DNA of 64,000 bases, from the NCBI RefSeq assembly GCF_043290135.1, contig NW_027464588.1, positions 4,703,501 to 4,767,500 of the forward strand. The letters are read 5' to 3'. Numbering within the stretch: the first letter of the stretch is position 1; every line of letters begins with the position of its first letter. Position numbers and translations under genes: made by a program. The notes beneath the pieces are model-generated. The model saw only the letters and a list, made by a program, of their open reading frames with translations, did no database searches and was not told where the DNA came from. Of this stretch, positions 1 through 10,920 are shown piece after piece. This stretch comes from Rhipicephalus microplus. Taxonomy: Eukaryota > Arthropoda > Arachnida > Ixodida > Ixodidae.

Positions 1-654
1 CTGTGTGTTTCAAATTCGACCTTGTAATTACCTCTTGGTTCCAGTGGCAAAATAGTTAAAAAGAAAGCACGCACCAGTAACACATAATGGGCCATTGTTG
101 TACACAAATAGAACAAAAGCTATCCAGAGAAACACTGGCTTTCTTTCACGTCCTTCAAACATACGCTGCCTTGTAACCATGCATAAGGTTGTATATCTCT
201 AGAAGTGTTTTCATAAAATTATGTAACACTAATATTCAGGTATACTAGATATTTAAACTATTACACTTATAATTTGTAGAATTCGAGCCTTGTTGGTACG
301 ATTTATTTGTCTGCAATGTGAGAGCTGCCGCTTCCAGAGAATAGTCTTCATAGGTGTGTGTGCCCTGTCTTTCCTCTTTCGCTGCTGCTTTTCCGTGGCC
401 TGTCGTTTTTTGTATGCCGCTTTTCGCCTCCCCCTTGGTATCTGAGCGATAAACATGCCGCTAAGAAAAAAAAAGACAATAAAGTGAAGTTACAAATAGT
501 TCTTTAAGAGTGCTATATTGCTTACTCATTTTTTTCGTCCACAAAAGCACATACGTGTTTCAAGGCTTGCAATTTCCCATATCATGCGGACATTCCCAGC
601 AGTTCACCTAAGAGATTGTGTTGCTGGTAGGAAGTTGCTTCGTTCGACGCTGGA

Positions 655-686
<32 letters not shown>

Positions 687-1888
687 TAATTTGTTCCAGC
701 CTCAGAAGCACAATTACAGGGACCTGCTGAAAAAGCTGTCATGATTGGTTTGACCTATTTGTAGCCACAAAACGCAATGCAGCAGCGACGTGCAACACGA
801 TAAGACACAATTATGGCTTATTCTTTCAAAAAACAGAAAAAGACAGATCAAATTGCAAAGCCACAAGAACAAACACAATCCTATCCACACATATGCACAT
901 GCGGCGCAAGCATCTACCTAAGAATAGACATACTTGCACGCGTTTAAAATATTTATGTGCCGATTCAAGGCGCATATCACAACAAAACACTGGAAATTAC
1001 TGAAGGTTTGCTTAATAAAACCAGCATGGGCATAGAACAATCGTGTTCGCAAAACAACAAAACACCGTTGCATGCTGTTTGAATCAAAAATTGACAAAAG
1101 CTGCGCTGCACACAAAAAATAAGCTCATTTAGAGCGCAATTCATTAACAACTTTTGAGACGCAGGTCGTCTGCAAATACGTGACAAAACTATCAGCTTTT
1201 TCTCCATCTACGATGGCATACTGAGAAACATGTACGAAAATTATTACAGTGACAAGTAAAAGTACCACTACTGCGAAAAACCATTTCAAAATCTATTGGT
1301 AGCCTGCAAGCAGAACCCCTGCCCCTCTCAGAGAGAACAACGTTGTCCAACGTGACACCGACCAATGGCAACGTTCAGAATTCCATTTTTGCGCACATCT
1401 TAACAAAACATGGGAGTGGACAACGATAGAAACACAATGCACAGGAAACATAGCGCTGTTTTTGTGCCACTGGCAAGTCCTTTGTTTTGTCCACGAGTCC
1501 GCTAAAATAGAAAAATTGATTAGCAACACACTCAATCCTCTGCTCTATCATTCATAAGGGCCTGCGTCACAGTTAAACATGGCAAGGCTTCCACGGCTGG
1601 CGTGGTCGTGCACCACGCGATAAGTAGAGTGGTTGTATTCACCAGAATCAGGAGTAGTTTTAGTTAGTCATCAAATAGTTGCAAAACTTGTGTATACCAA
1701 AGGAGATCCAGTAATGAGAGACTCAATGGGGTTATGCTAATCTAAGTGAGTAATAGTACGCCGTAACTGTTTTATTGCTCCGCTAACTGCGTTTTAAATC
1801 GTTCAAGTAAACACGATACAGAATGCACATTGGCTACTCCGAGCTCGTCCTCTAAACACCTTTTGAAATGTCAGCGGGCGCGGAGCGC
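1..1888. other. Unassigned AT-rich stretch with one (AAT)n microsatellite
   Basis: No coding exon, RNA gene or recognisable element was found. The only clear structure is an AAT trinucleotide run of about 36 bp at about 654-690. Short open frames on both strands have no family resemblance, and their amino-acid composition follows the AT-rich base composition. It is treated as intergenic or intronic DNA of unknown content. Confidence 0.5.
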
Positions 1889-2345
1889 TGGATGGATGAA
1901 TGAACTTTATTAAGTCCTTCAGAACGCGCTCTAGCACGTTGCGGGCCGCCCCCATGTCGGAACACAAGGATCGAGTCTCTCTGTTGCGTTACGGGCCCGT
2001 TCTGACCATAACTGTTGTTCGAGTTTGGACCCGGCAATAGCACCCACCCATTATGAAGGCGCTAGACTACAGCACAGCACAGCCCGGGGCACCGCCAGAG
2101 CATATGTACTAAATTATCTATACAATTGCTGAATGGAAATATATTGGTTGGCTGTAGTTTGGGATAAATTTTGTGCAATGGAACGAGGTTAGGGTACGCC
2201 CTGACTTTACGAAGCCTGAGAGTCAGAGCTTGACGTCTGCTTAGTTTTCTGTGCGGTGGCGCGTATTGTATCCACGACAAGTAAAAATGTTTTGTCAATT
2301 CAATATACAATAAGTGAGGGTCCCAGTTTTCCAAAACATCAGCGC
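1889..2345 (-). mobile_element. 5'-truncated I/R1-type LINE, 3' end only
   Basis: On the minus strand 2334-2062 encodes the C-terminal end of an RNase H-type LINE ORF2. It contains a segment of the form ELTKHFYLS...RRQALTLRL, which aligns with the corresponding end of the intact ORF2 at 31393-35010 (EITKHFYLE...RPQALTLRL), and the partly eroded zinc-knuckle end (HMLWRCP). The non-coding tail then runs through an AATAAAG-like signal into a TTCATTCATCCATCC-like repetitive tail, as in the intact copy, where the signal is followed by TTCCA repeats. The upstream part of the element is absent, which is typical of incomplete reverse transcription. It abuts the RTE element that follows, across a C-rich run at about 2347-2358. 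Confidence 0.7.
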
Positions 2346-2382
2346 CACCCCCCCCCCCAATAGATCATCGTCATCAGCCTGA

Positions 2383-4019
2383 CTACGTCCACTGCAGGAC
2401 AAAGGCCTCTCCCATGTTCCGCCAGTTAACCCGGTCCTGTGCTTGCTGTTGCCAATTTATACCCGCAAACTTCTTAATCTCATCTGCCCACCTAACCTTC
2501 TGTCTCCCCCTAACCCGCTTGCCTTCTCTGTTAATCCAGTTAGTTACCCTTAACGACCAGCGGTTATCCTGTCTACGCGCTACATGCCCGGCCCATGTCC
2601 ATTTCCTCTTCTTTATTTCAACTATGATATCCTTAACCCCCGTCTGTCCCCTAATCCACTCTGCTCTTTTCTTGTCTCTTAAAGTTACACTTACCATTTT
2701 TCTTTCCATTGCTCGCTGCGTTGTCCTCATTTTAAGCTGAACCCTCTTTGTAAGTCTCCAGGTTTCTGCTTCGTAGCTAAGCACCGGCAAGATACAGCTG
2801 TTGTATACCTTCCTCTTGAGGGATAGCGGCAATCTACCTGTCATATTTTGAGAGTGCTTGTCGAATGTGATCCACCCCATTCTTATTCTTATAGTTACTT
2901 CAATCTCATGCTTCGGCTCTGCGGTTATTACCTGCCCTAAGTAGACATAGTCTTTTACAACTTCAAGTGCACCATTACCTATCTCGAAGCGCTGCTCCTT
3001 TATGAGGTTGTTGTACATTAATTTCGTTTTCTGCAGATCAATTTTAAGACCCACCTTTCTGCTCTCCTTGTCTAACTCCGTAATCATGAGTTGCAATTCG
3101 TCCCCTCAGTTACTCAGCAATGCAATGTCATCCGCGAAGCGCAGGTTACTAAGGTATTCTCCATTAACTCTTATCCCTAACTCTTCCCATTCTAGGCTTC
3201 TGAAAACCTCCTGTAGGTACGCGGTAAATAGCATTGGGGAGATTGTGTCCCCCTGCCTAACACCCTTCTTGATTGGTATTCTGTTTCTTTTTTTATGAAG
3301 CACTATGGTAGCAGTTGATCCCCTGTAGATTTCTTCCAGAATGTTTATATATACTTCATCTACGCCTTGATTCCGCAGTGTCTGCATGACGGCTGATATT
3401 TCTACTGAATCAAACGCCTTCTCGTAATCTATGAAGGCTGTGTATAGTGGTTGGTTATACTCTGAGCATTTTCTATTACCTGATTGATAGTATGAATGTG
3501 GTCAATTGTTGAGCAGCCTGTTCGAAATCCTGCTTGTTCCTTTGGTTGATTGAATTCTAATGTTTTCTTTACTCTGTTAGCAATTATTTTTGTAAATAGC
3601 TTGTTTATTACAGAGAGCAAGCTGATCAGCTTGTAATTCTTCAAGTCTTTGTCATCTCCTTTCTTATGTAATAAGATGATGTTAGCGTTCTTCCAAGACT
3701 CTGGTACTCTTCCCGTCAGGAGACACCTCCTAAACAGGGTGGATGGTTTTTCTAACACAATCTGTCCTCCATCTTTCAGCAGATCTGATGTTACCTGATC
3801 CTCACCAGCAGCTTTGCCTCTTTGCATGCTCCCCAAAGCTTTTATGACTTCTTCTATCATTACTGGTGGGGTGTCATCTGGGTTACTGCTAGTTCTTTTA
3901 GTATTAAGGTCGTGGTTGTCTCGGCTACGGTACAGATCTCTGTAAAACTCCTCCGCTATTTTAAATATCCTATCCATATTGGTAGTTATTTTGCCCTCTT
4001 TGTCCTTTAGTGCATACAT
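2383..4019 (-). pseudogene. RTE reverse transcriptase, frameshifted
   Basis: Three minus-strand blocks in different frames (4019-3429, 3387-3106, 3096-2383) together give an RTE reverse transcriptase. Seen in order: the fingers region (RGKAAGEDQVTSDLLKDGG), ILLHKKGD with NYKLISLL, the QAGFRTGCSTIDHI motif, KKGVRQGDTISPMLF, and the catalytic box FADDIALLSN. The YLGQVI thumb region and a C-terminal arginine/lysine-rich segment with WAGHVARRQDNRW follow. The frame breaks near 3400-3430 and near 3100 interrupt it, so no functional enzyme can be made from this copy. In the family this enzyme copies the element RNA at a nicked chromosomal target. Confidence 0.85.
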
Positions 4020-4030
4020 CCGACTTTTGC

Positions 4031-5359
4031 CTATCCCAAGTTTCCTCTCACTGCTTTGACGCTTCCTCCGTTTTTCAGAACGTGTTCAATTCTCTCCACG
4101 TTATACCTTCTTACATCGCATACCTTACGTCTTTTAATCAACTTCGAAAGCTCTGCCAGTTCTACTTTGTCTGTTGTACTTGACACTTTCATGATTTGAC
4201 GCTTCTTAATTAGGTTCTTCGTTTCCTCGGAAAGTTTGCCAGTGTCCTGTCCAACTACCCTGCCTCCAACTTCCACTGCAAACTCCGTAATGATACTCGT
4301 CAGATTATCATTCACTATATCTACGCTAAGGTTGGTTTCCTCACTAAGAGCCGAATACCTGTTCTGAAGCGAGGCTCTGAATTCCTGTACTTTCCCTCTC
4401 AGTGCTAGCTCATTGATTAGCTTTTTGCGTATCATTTTCTGTCGTTCCTTCTTCAAATGTAGGCGAATTCGATACCATACCATTCTATGGTCACTACATC
4501 GTACCTTACCAACCACTTCCACATCCTGCACGATGCCTGGGTGGGCACTCATTATAAAGTCTACTTCGTTCTTATTTTTGCCATTAGGGCTCCTCCATGT
4601 CCACTTGCGGTTTTCTCGTTTTCGGTAGAAGGTATTCAAAATCCGTAAATTATTGTGTTCAGCGAATTCTACTAGTAGCTCTCCTCTGGCGTTTCTAGTA
4701 CCGATGCCCTAATCTTCTACTACCTCCTCTCCAGCCTGCTTCTTTCCTATCTTTGCATTAAAGTCGCCCATCACTATAGTATACTGTGTTTTTACCTTAC
4801 TCATTGCGGATTCCACCTCATCATAGAAGCTTTCAACTGAAGCGTCATCATGGCTGGATGTAGGCGCGTAAGCCTGTACTACCTTTATCTTGTATCTTTT
4901 ATTAAGTTTAGTTACGATATTTACCACCCTTTCATTAATGCTATAGTATTCCTCTATGTTTCCAGCTATGTTTCTGTGAATTAGGAACCCCACTCCCAGT
5001 TCTCTTGTGTCTGCCAAGCCCCGATAGCAAAGGACGTGCCCATTTTGTAGCACCGTATAGGCCTCATCTGTACTCCTAACCTCACTGAGCCCTATTATAT
5101 CCCATTTACCACCCTCTAGCTCCTCGAATAGTACAGCTAGACTTCCCTCACTAGATAAGGTTCTATCGTTAAACGTTGCAAAGTTCAGGTTCCAATGGCG
5201 GCCTGTCCGGATCCAGAGATTCTTAGCACCCTCTGCTGCGTTGAAGATCTGAGCGCCGCCATGGTCAGTTGCTTCGCAGCTGCTGGGGACTGAGGGCCGT
5301 GAGTTATTTGACGTATGCATGTGGGAGGTAGTGGCCAGATACTGCACCAGGGTGGCCAA
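4031..5359 (-). pseudogene. RTE endonuclease and linker region, interrupted
   Basis: Minus-strand block 5359-4709 encodes an endonuclease/exonuclease/phosphatase-fold domain, with LATFNDRTL-type start, DIIGLSEVR, the VGFLIHRN strand, QAYAPT and the metal-binding GDFNAKIG segment. It stops at a TAG; the sister copy at 17.9 kb has a tyrosine codon there, so this looks like a point mutation. The second block 4639-4031 continues with RKWTWRSPNGKNKNEVDFIM and RCSDHRMVWYRI (SDH is the catalytic histidine motif of the fold) and then a basic, helical linker towards the RT. The host role in the family is nicking of target DNA for target-primed reverse transcription. Confidence 0.8.
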
Positions 5360-5473
5360 TCATTCTCTGGTGAGGGAGTGCATTCCCGGCGGTGGTTACC
5401 GGTGAGGCCGCACCCCAGGACTCTTAATGCAGTTCGATCAACACACGGATTTTTTTTAATCCGGCTGGAAACT

Positions 5474-5548
5474 GCGCGGCATTGGTAATTGAGCCACGGA
5501 CCTCTTGCATGCGAGGCGGATGCTGTAACCACTACGCCATTGCCGCAC
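5474..5548 (-). other. tRNA-like head at the 5' end of RTE copy 1
   Basis: On the minus strand, 75 nt starting GTGCGGC and ending GCCGCGC could form an almost complete 7-bp acceptor stem. An A-box-like ATGGCGTAGTGG, a CCTC/GAGG anticodon-type stem around a GCATGCAA loop, and a weaker B-box-like GGTCCGTGGCTCAAT are present in tRNA order. It directly precedes the 5' region of the RTE element. It may act as an internal pol III promoter or be the remnant of a SINE joined to the LINE. It is too divergent in the T-arm to call a functional tRNA gene. Confidence 0.5.
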
Positions 5549-7705
5549 CCGAAGAATTAAGCGGGAAACATGAAGTTACGAGACGCACGTAACTTCAACT
5601 CTAATTAGTTATGAAAAACGCTTTTCGCATGCTGTTATGATCTGCCTGGCTTGACGCCGCTTTGACGCATGAGACATTGTGGCTGAGCCTACCCTGATTT
5701 CTTGCGAGTCAGCGCTCCCAGAGATGCACCAAGAGTGGCGATAACAGAGAAATCGTTCTTCTAGTTATCCCAGGTCATTGGCACCCCTCGTAAAACCCTT
5801 TGGACACGCTTGGCCGACTGACGGATTAGGAAGAGTTGTTGGCAGTCGAAGCGGCTTGCTTTGTCGTCAAGGTGCCCCTGGCAAAGGGCCCAGCGTCTGA
5901 CAACCATTTGCGAATGCACTTCCCATGTTTTCCGTGGCGCCTTGATGCTGCTGTTTTCACAATTTGTGGTCTGCCTGGCGCCGCATAGCCATCACTGCAG
6001 CAGACTGCGAAATTGACTTCCACGTAACACTCAAAGTTTTCGTGCTGTGCTGTGTCGTGCGCGGTGTGCAGTGTTTTCTCCCTCGCCATAGGCTGGACTG
6101 GGCGGGCCTGTTCCCTCTTTCGTGGGTTAGGAAAGAGGCGGCCTTTCAACTTCCCCTTTCGGGGGCGAAGGTGAATATGGCAATTTTCATTGGACTCTTC
6201 TGGCCTCCATTGTTTCACTGCAGGGAATCCTGAGAAGGACAGGACATAAAATGTGAGCACCGAGGCGCTCTTGATAAGCTCTCACAAGCTCCCATCATGA
6301 TTCCGTCAAGAGCTTCAATGATGCTGCTCTCATGATGTAAAAACACGCTACATGTATATAATGTAATTAAAAGTTACTGTTAGCAGCTCCCGGCTCCTCT
6401 CATCGACATGTCCCCGAGGCTCTGGCTGGCTCCGGTCCTCTTGGCAGAACCTCGGTTACATCAATGCCAACATGCACGAACAGTCATCATTTTTAGGGTG
6501 GAAGCAAAAGTCAGCATTCTTTAGGGTGTAGGCAAAAGCAAGATTTACTCGTCCATTGTGCTCCAAATACTATTGTGCGTGTACTCCACAGAAGATAGGA
6601 AAGCTCCACCACTCACCCTTGGGCCACTAAAATAAAAAGGAAGTGTTTGAGAGACAAAATATATTAAGACATACAAGGCAATGACGCGAAGAAATGTATA
6701 GGCAATGACATTAGTTGTAATTCTGAAGTAACTCTGAAGAAGGAAAAGTGGAAGAAACAATAACATGCTACGATTATTAAAATTAAATTGAATTAACACG
6801 TATGAAGGAAAAAATAAGCCGCATGAGCTACCTAAAATTTTGCCATAGACGTAACCATTGCCTGTCAAATACAATGATGATTGTACAAGTACTGTTTGTC
6901 GAGTCATTTCTTTGTGAGGCGTCTTGTGTTTTTGTGGGGCTACGCTTATAGCAGCCATTAGTGAACGTTCGGAATTAATCTAGTGATATGAGGGCCACGT
7001 TTCATCTTCACAGTTTACCCACTTACTGAGAATTATTCCAGCGTTCAGTAGAACTATATTTCGGTTAGTTTTGGCGCACTTACTCCAAAGAGGCGTAATC
7101 TGTTATTAGATGTATTTTTTGGTATTTGATCATCCATCACACATGAGCAGACAACCAAGTCCTTCGCAGCCAGTAAACAATTCACGCACCGAGACGACGC
7201 AGTAACACAACGTTAACAGTGCGTGAAATTTCAGTTGATGCACTCGATATTAGCGGGCAATTAGAATAATTCCGCTGGCTTTAGCGCTACGTGAGCTAAA
7301 CTCGAAGCATACATAAGAAACGCAATTAACTCTCATCCGGGAGTACGATTCTTTCTTTCGCGTATCTCAGAAGCGCCGGTAACGCCGGCTCTTACTTTTT
7401 TTGTTTGCAGTGTAGCATTTGTGCTGATAAACAGGTCCTTTGTCGTCCTGCAATACAAGTAGTGCACTCCCGTTTCCAGAACTTGATCGTCATTGTGTGC
7501 AAGCACCGCGTTCTCTTTTGGAACACGATCGAACGAGAGTATTTCCATGCTTTGCTTGCTTCTTTGCACTTGAGATTGAAAGAAAGATAATAGGAAGGAA
7601 ATATTGGGTAGCCCGCATCTTAAGGGAACTTCATACAAACAGTCGAAGCCTTGAGAATCATGTAATGGAATAGAGGATTATTACTCATTGAAATCTCATG
7701 GTGCA
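5549..7705. other. Unassigned stretch, no supported gene
   Basis: No exon with recognisable homology was seen. A GC-richer part (about 5830-6240) has open frames on both strands (144 codons minus, 89 codons plus) but no known motifs. A roughly 30-bp imperfect tandem duplication around ttagggtg...gcaaaagca lies at about 6489-6535. The rest is AT-rich and unstructured as far as can be read. Confidence 0.4.
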
Positions 7706-7947
7706 GCCCCGCTGCGGGGGTCTAGTGGCTAAGGTACTCGGCTGCTGAGCCGCAGGTCGCGGGATCGAATGCCGGCTGCGGCGGCTGCTTTTCCGATGGA
7801 GGCGGAACTGTTGTAGCCCCGTGTGCTCAGATTTAGGTGCACGTTAAAGAACCCCAGGTGGTCGAAATTTCCGGAGCCCTTCACCTCGGCGTCTCACATA
7901 ATCATATAGTGGTTTTGGGACGTTAATCCGCACAAATAATCAAAATC
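7706..7947 (+). mobile_element. Ruka-like tRNA-derived SINE, near full length
   Basis: The head carries a pol III A-box (TAGTGGCTAAGG) and a B-box-like GGGATCGAATGCC separated as in a tRNA gene. It is followed by a body with GGAGGCGGAA, CTCAGATTTAGGTGCACGTTAAAGAACCCC, TTTCCGGAGCCC and GGTTTTGGGACGTTAA. The same body is found in at least six other places in the window, on both strands. Tick SINEs of this type (Ruka) are known from Rhipicephalus; the name is used for resemblance only. No clear target duplication was seen here. Confidence 0.8.
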
Positions 7948-8712
7948 CCAAGGTGTAAGAAACTCGGAAAATGTTATTTTAAGGTAGATTTTTACAGTAC
8001 TTAGCTTCGTCAAAGTGCAGCTTCCACAGGCAGTGGCGCCCTATTTCATTGTTTTATCATGCTGTTTTCGAGAGTTTTAGTTTATTCAACTTCCAGATGC
8101 ACTGTTTGACTAGTACCTCGACGTGGCAGTTCACTTCATGTGGATGTTGCTTAACATAGTCACCTTATTAAATATAGTCTTGTTCCCACAACTTCACAGA
8201 AACAGCAGTAGTGTCACCTGTAGGTATGCCTTACGTTTAACGTTATTAGTGTTAAGCTGGTAAGCCGTGGTTTTGATTGCCACCGCCGCTCACGCATTTT
8301 GCGTGGCCAAAAATCAACTGAAAGAGACAAATGGAAGGCGATTGTAAGTTTATATTATAAACACGAAACAGCCCATCACAAACGGACAAGTAAAGAAGGG
8401 AAACGCACAAGGCGTTGTCTTGCAATTGAGTTTATTTAGAGCTGAATAACCAGGAAATGATTGTTGTCATTTTAAGTGGCAGTGTTTTTAGGAATAACGA
8501 AATCATCTTTCTGAGAACACGCACGTTCGATTGCTTCATGTTTTTTTTTTTGCTTAACATCATTTTAAGGGCGAGGCTACTTCGTCCGTGGGGCAATACA
8601 TCCTCCGTATGTATGCAGCTACTTTTGCTTTGTGACATCCTCGATAGATGGCGCTGTGTGCATAAGTCTTTGGCAGTATATGGATGGCGTTAGTGGTACT
8701 CACAGCATATCT
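7948..8712. other. Unassigned stretch, no supported gene
   Basis: AT-rich sequence with short open frames only and no recognised motif. The last part (about 8640-8712) reads into the left arm of the tetranucleotide satellite element and may belong to it. Confidence 0.4.
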
Positions 8713-9410
8713 ACGGAGTGAAGCAAGATGAGTAAGGCGAAGCATCCGTCCATTTGTCAGTGTGTCCAACCATCCATCCGTCTCGTACACCATTCGATGC
8801 TTCCGTCAATCCGTCCGTCCATGCGTCCATCCATCTGTCTGTTCGTGGATGCTTGCGTCCATCCATCTCTCCGCGCACCTGTACGACTACTCGTGCTTCC
8901 GTCTGTCCGTGCGTTCACCCGTGCTTGTGTCCTTCCATCCGTCCATCCGTGAGGCCATCCATCTGTGTCCGTCCATGCTTCCGTCAGTTCATCTGTTCAT
9001 CCACTTGTCCACGCTTCCGTCCGCTCGCCCGTGCGGGCGTTCTTCGGTCCGTCCATCTGTCTGTACGTCCGTGCTTCCATTTGTCCATCCGTCCATCCAT
9101 TTATATATATGTCCATCCGTGCTTGCGTCCATCCATGCGTCTGTTTGTTCGTGCTTGCATTCGTGCGTCCATTAGTCCATCTCTCGGTCCGTGAGATTTT
9201 TTCGTGCGTCAGTCTATCTATCTATCCGTCTGTCAGTCTGTCCATTCGTCTATTTGTCTGTCCGTTCTTGTTCCCGTTTGTCCATGCGTCCGTGCTTCCG
9301 TCCGTCTGTCCGTTCGTGCTTCTGTCCATCTGGCTGTCCAGATGCACGAACAAGTGGACACACGGACAGATGGATGGACGCTTCGCCCCACTCATCAGCA
9401 TTCACTCCGT
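8713..9410. repeat. GTCC/ATCC-type tetranucleotide satellite with inverted-repeat arms
   Basis: The core (about 8745-9375) is a degenerate 4-bp repeat, mainly GTCC, ATCC, GTCT and GTGC units. It is open in all three forward frames and so gives false proteins rich in S, V, H, P and R. It is bounded by imperfect inverted arms: 8713-8754 starts acggagtgaagcaagatgag and continues to ggcgaagc, and the reverse complement of 9374-9410 starts acggagtgaatgctgatgag and continues to ggcgaagc. A similar arm and satellite combination occurs at 45690-46215, so it behaves as a dispersed element rather than a simple local microsatellite. Confidence 0.65.
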
Positions 9411-9540
9411 TGCTATATTACGTGTTTTTTTCAATGAATCAGTTAACATTAAACGCATGTGTCACTCATTCCCGCGTGGTCTTTGTTTAAACTACTGTTT
9501 CGTATTCATAACATATTCCTGTACGAAGTATCATGCGCAC

Positions 9541-9745
9541 GAACCGCCGTTGTGGTGCAGCATTTACGGTGCTCGGCTGCTATCCCGACGGTTGCAGGTT
9601 CGACTGCCCACTTGGCTTTTCGTTAAACGAGAGATTCTCTTGCATCGTGTGATGCCAGAGCGCGTTTAAGAACACCAGTCAACTAAATTTTTCTGAGCTC
9701 TTCACTACGGCACCTCGCATACCAAGATTGTAAAACACCACATAT
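9541..9745 (+). mobile_element. Old, degenerate tRNA-derived SINE
   Basis: A box-A-like tggtgcagcatttacggtgc and a box-B-like gcaggttcgactgcc are followed by decayed body words (gcgcgtttaagaacacca, gagctcttcactacgg, cacctcgcat) that match the Ruka-like body in order. It is more diverged than the copies at 7706 and 42664. Ends are approximate. Confidence 0.55.
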
Positions 9746-9904
9746 TGTTACTATGAACTATGCACACGTTTATTGTTCGCGTGTAATTGATGTAGCGCTG
9801 GTGTCTTGCACTTGACATGATAGATAAGCACATAATCGCACATACTGACTTAATAAATATTGTCTTCCTGACTGCTTATTACTTTTCACTCGATAACAAT
9901 CACC

Positions 9905-9941
9905 ATCTAGCATGCTTATCTCAAAGATAAGCATGCTAGAT
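9905..9941. repeat. Perfect 17-bp palindrome with 3-nt loop, plus adjacent direct repeat
   Basis: The arm atctagcatgcttatct (9905-9921) is exactly complementary to 9925-9941. The 17-mer caccatctagcatgctt at 9901-9917 is repeated directly at 9942-9958. The structure sits at the 5' edge of the CR1-like element that follows. Confidence 0.9.
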
Positions 9942-9952
9942 CACCATCTAGC

Positions 9953-10893
9953 ATGCTTGTCTCAAAGTGGGCATGGCGAAATGCACCAAGCAGCAATGCT
10001 TACCAAGCTCTGTCACTCCGTTATGCAGGTTGGTTGTACGCATTCTTCTGTTTGTTCAACAACAGGTTCTTGGTTGTTGTGCCATGCCCACGCACCTGCC
10101 TCGGTATTTTATACGACTGTTTTTTTGTGTGCAAACTTATGCTCTGTGGCGATATTGAGTCAAACCCTAGACCCGATATTCAAAAAATACTAGATAAGGT
10201 TTTGGAAGGGCAGAAAGAAATTCTGAAGAGTATCTCTGATATAAAATTGGAACAAAACGCCCAACGGGAAACATTCACAGCTGTCCTTCAAAAAGTTTCT
10301 AATCTAGAAACGCTTCTGAACACCATGAACAAATCTACTTGCAAGATCGATAACTTCGATACAAGTTTAAATGAACTAAAAACATCGGTAGCAGATCAGT
10401 CGGAGAAGATAGTCGATATTGAAGACCGTAGTCGGCGATCAAACCTAGTAGTGTACGGCCTACTGAAAAACCCAATGAAACTGAGGCCGTCTTAAGAAAA
10501 GAAGTAGTGGATGAACTCTTTTGTAAAAAACTTAATGTATCCTGCAACTCGATTGGTCGTATACATAGACTTGGTAGACAAGCTGGAAATCGTCCCGTAA
10601 TCATGTATCTTCAGGACTTCACGGAAAAACAAGAAATATTAAAAAACGCAAAAAAACTCAAAGGAACTGAAATCAACATTCAAAACGATTACTCCCATTG
10701 CACACTGCGTCGACGTAAACTACTGTGGGAAAGTGGAAAAATTGACAAAGCAAATGGGAAAAAGCCATATCTTGTACACGATAAGTTACGGATCGATGAC
10801 GACACTTTTATGTGGGACGATAGCAAGAACATGCGCGTGAAGGTTCTAACTGTTCCAAAGCCGACACCAGTTTCAAGCACAGTTAGGGCATGA
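9953..10893 (+). pseudogene. CR1-like ORF1 with degenerate 2A-like motif
   Basis: Two open blocks (9953-10495 and 10507-10893) join if one base near 10472 is discounted, since the other frame continues NETEAVLRKEVVDELF. Near residue 70 the peptide reads GDIESNPRP at 10151-10174, one substitution (GGA to AGA) from the 2A consensus seen in copy B. It continues with a heptad-rich helix (LDKVLEGQKEILKSISDIK) and a segment, SRRSNLVVYGL, that begins an RNA-binding-like domain. This arrangement of coiled coil then RNA-binding fold is usual for LINE ORF1 proteins, which coat element RNA. It ends at TGA 10891-10893, in the same frame as ORF2. Confidence 0.7.
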
Positions 10894-10920
10894 CAAGCCC
10901 TTCGCCGATGTAATCAAAAT

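Larger units (their letters stand above)
2363..5548 (-). mobile_element. Near full-length RTE-clade LINE (decayed), copy 1
   Basis: A minus-strand element read from 5548 down to about 2363. Order: tRNA-like head, short 5' region, apurinic-type endonuclease, central linker, reverse transcriptase, and a C-terminal region ending in a GATGATGAC-like 3' tail. The protein style (endonuclease with VVQAYAPTSSHDDASVE and MGDFNAKIG, and RT with FADDIALL) matches RTE/BovB-type elements, whose fragments are often annotated in animals as craniofacial development protein 2-like. Several frameshifts and a stop after the endonuclease segment show that the copy is inactive. A second, more decayed copy lies at 17412-20107. 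Confidence 0.85.

Noticed and set aside
5826..6260. Open frame of 144 codons, minus strand
   Set aside because: No motif, no splice junction support, and an opposite-strand frame of similar quality.
7720..7780. tRNA gene candidate with A and B boxes
   Set aside because: It is the head of a SINE repeated in the window; cloverleaf pairing is incomplete and SINE body sequence follows directly.
8728..9669. Long overlapping plus-strand open frames (up to 234 codons) rich in S, V, H, P and R
   Set aside because: They are translations of a degenerate GTCC/ATCC tetranucleotide array, open in all three forward frames at once, with no domain or splice signal.
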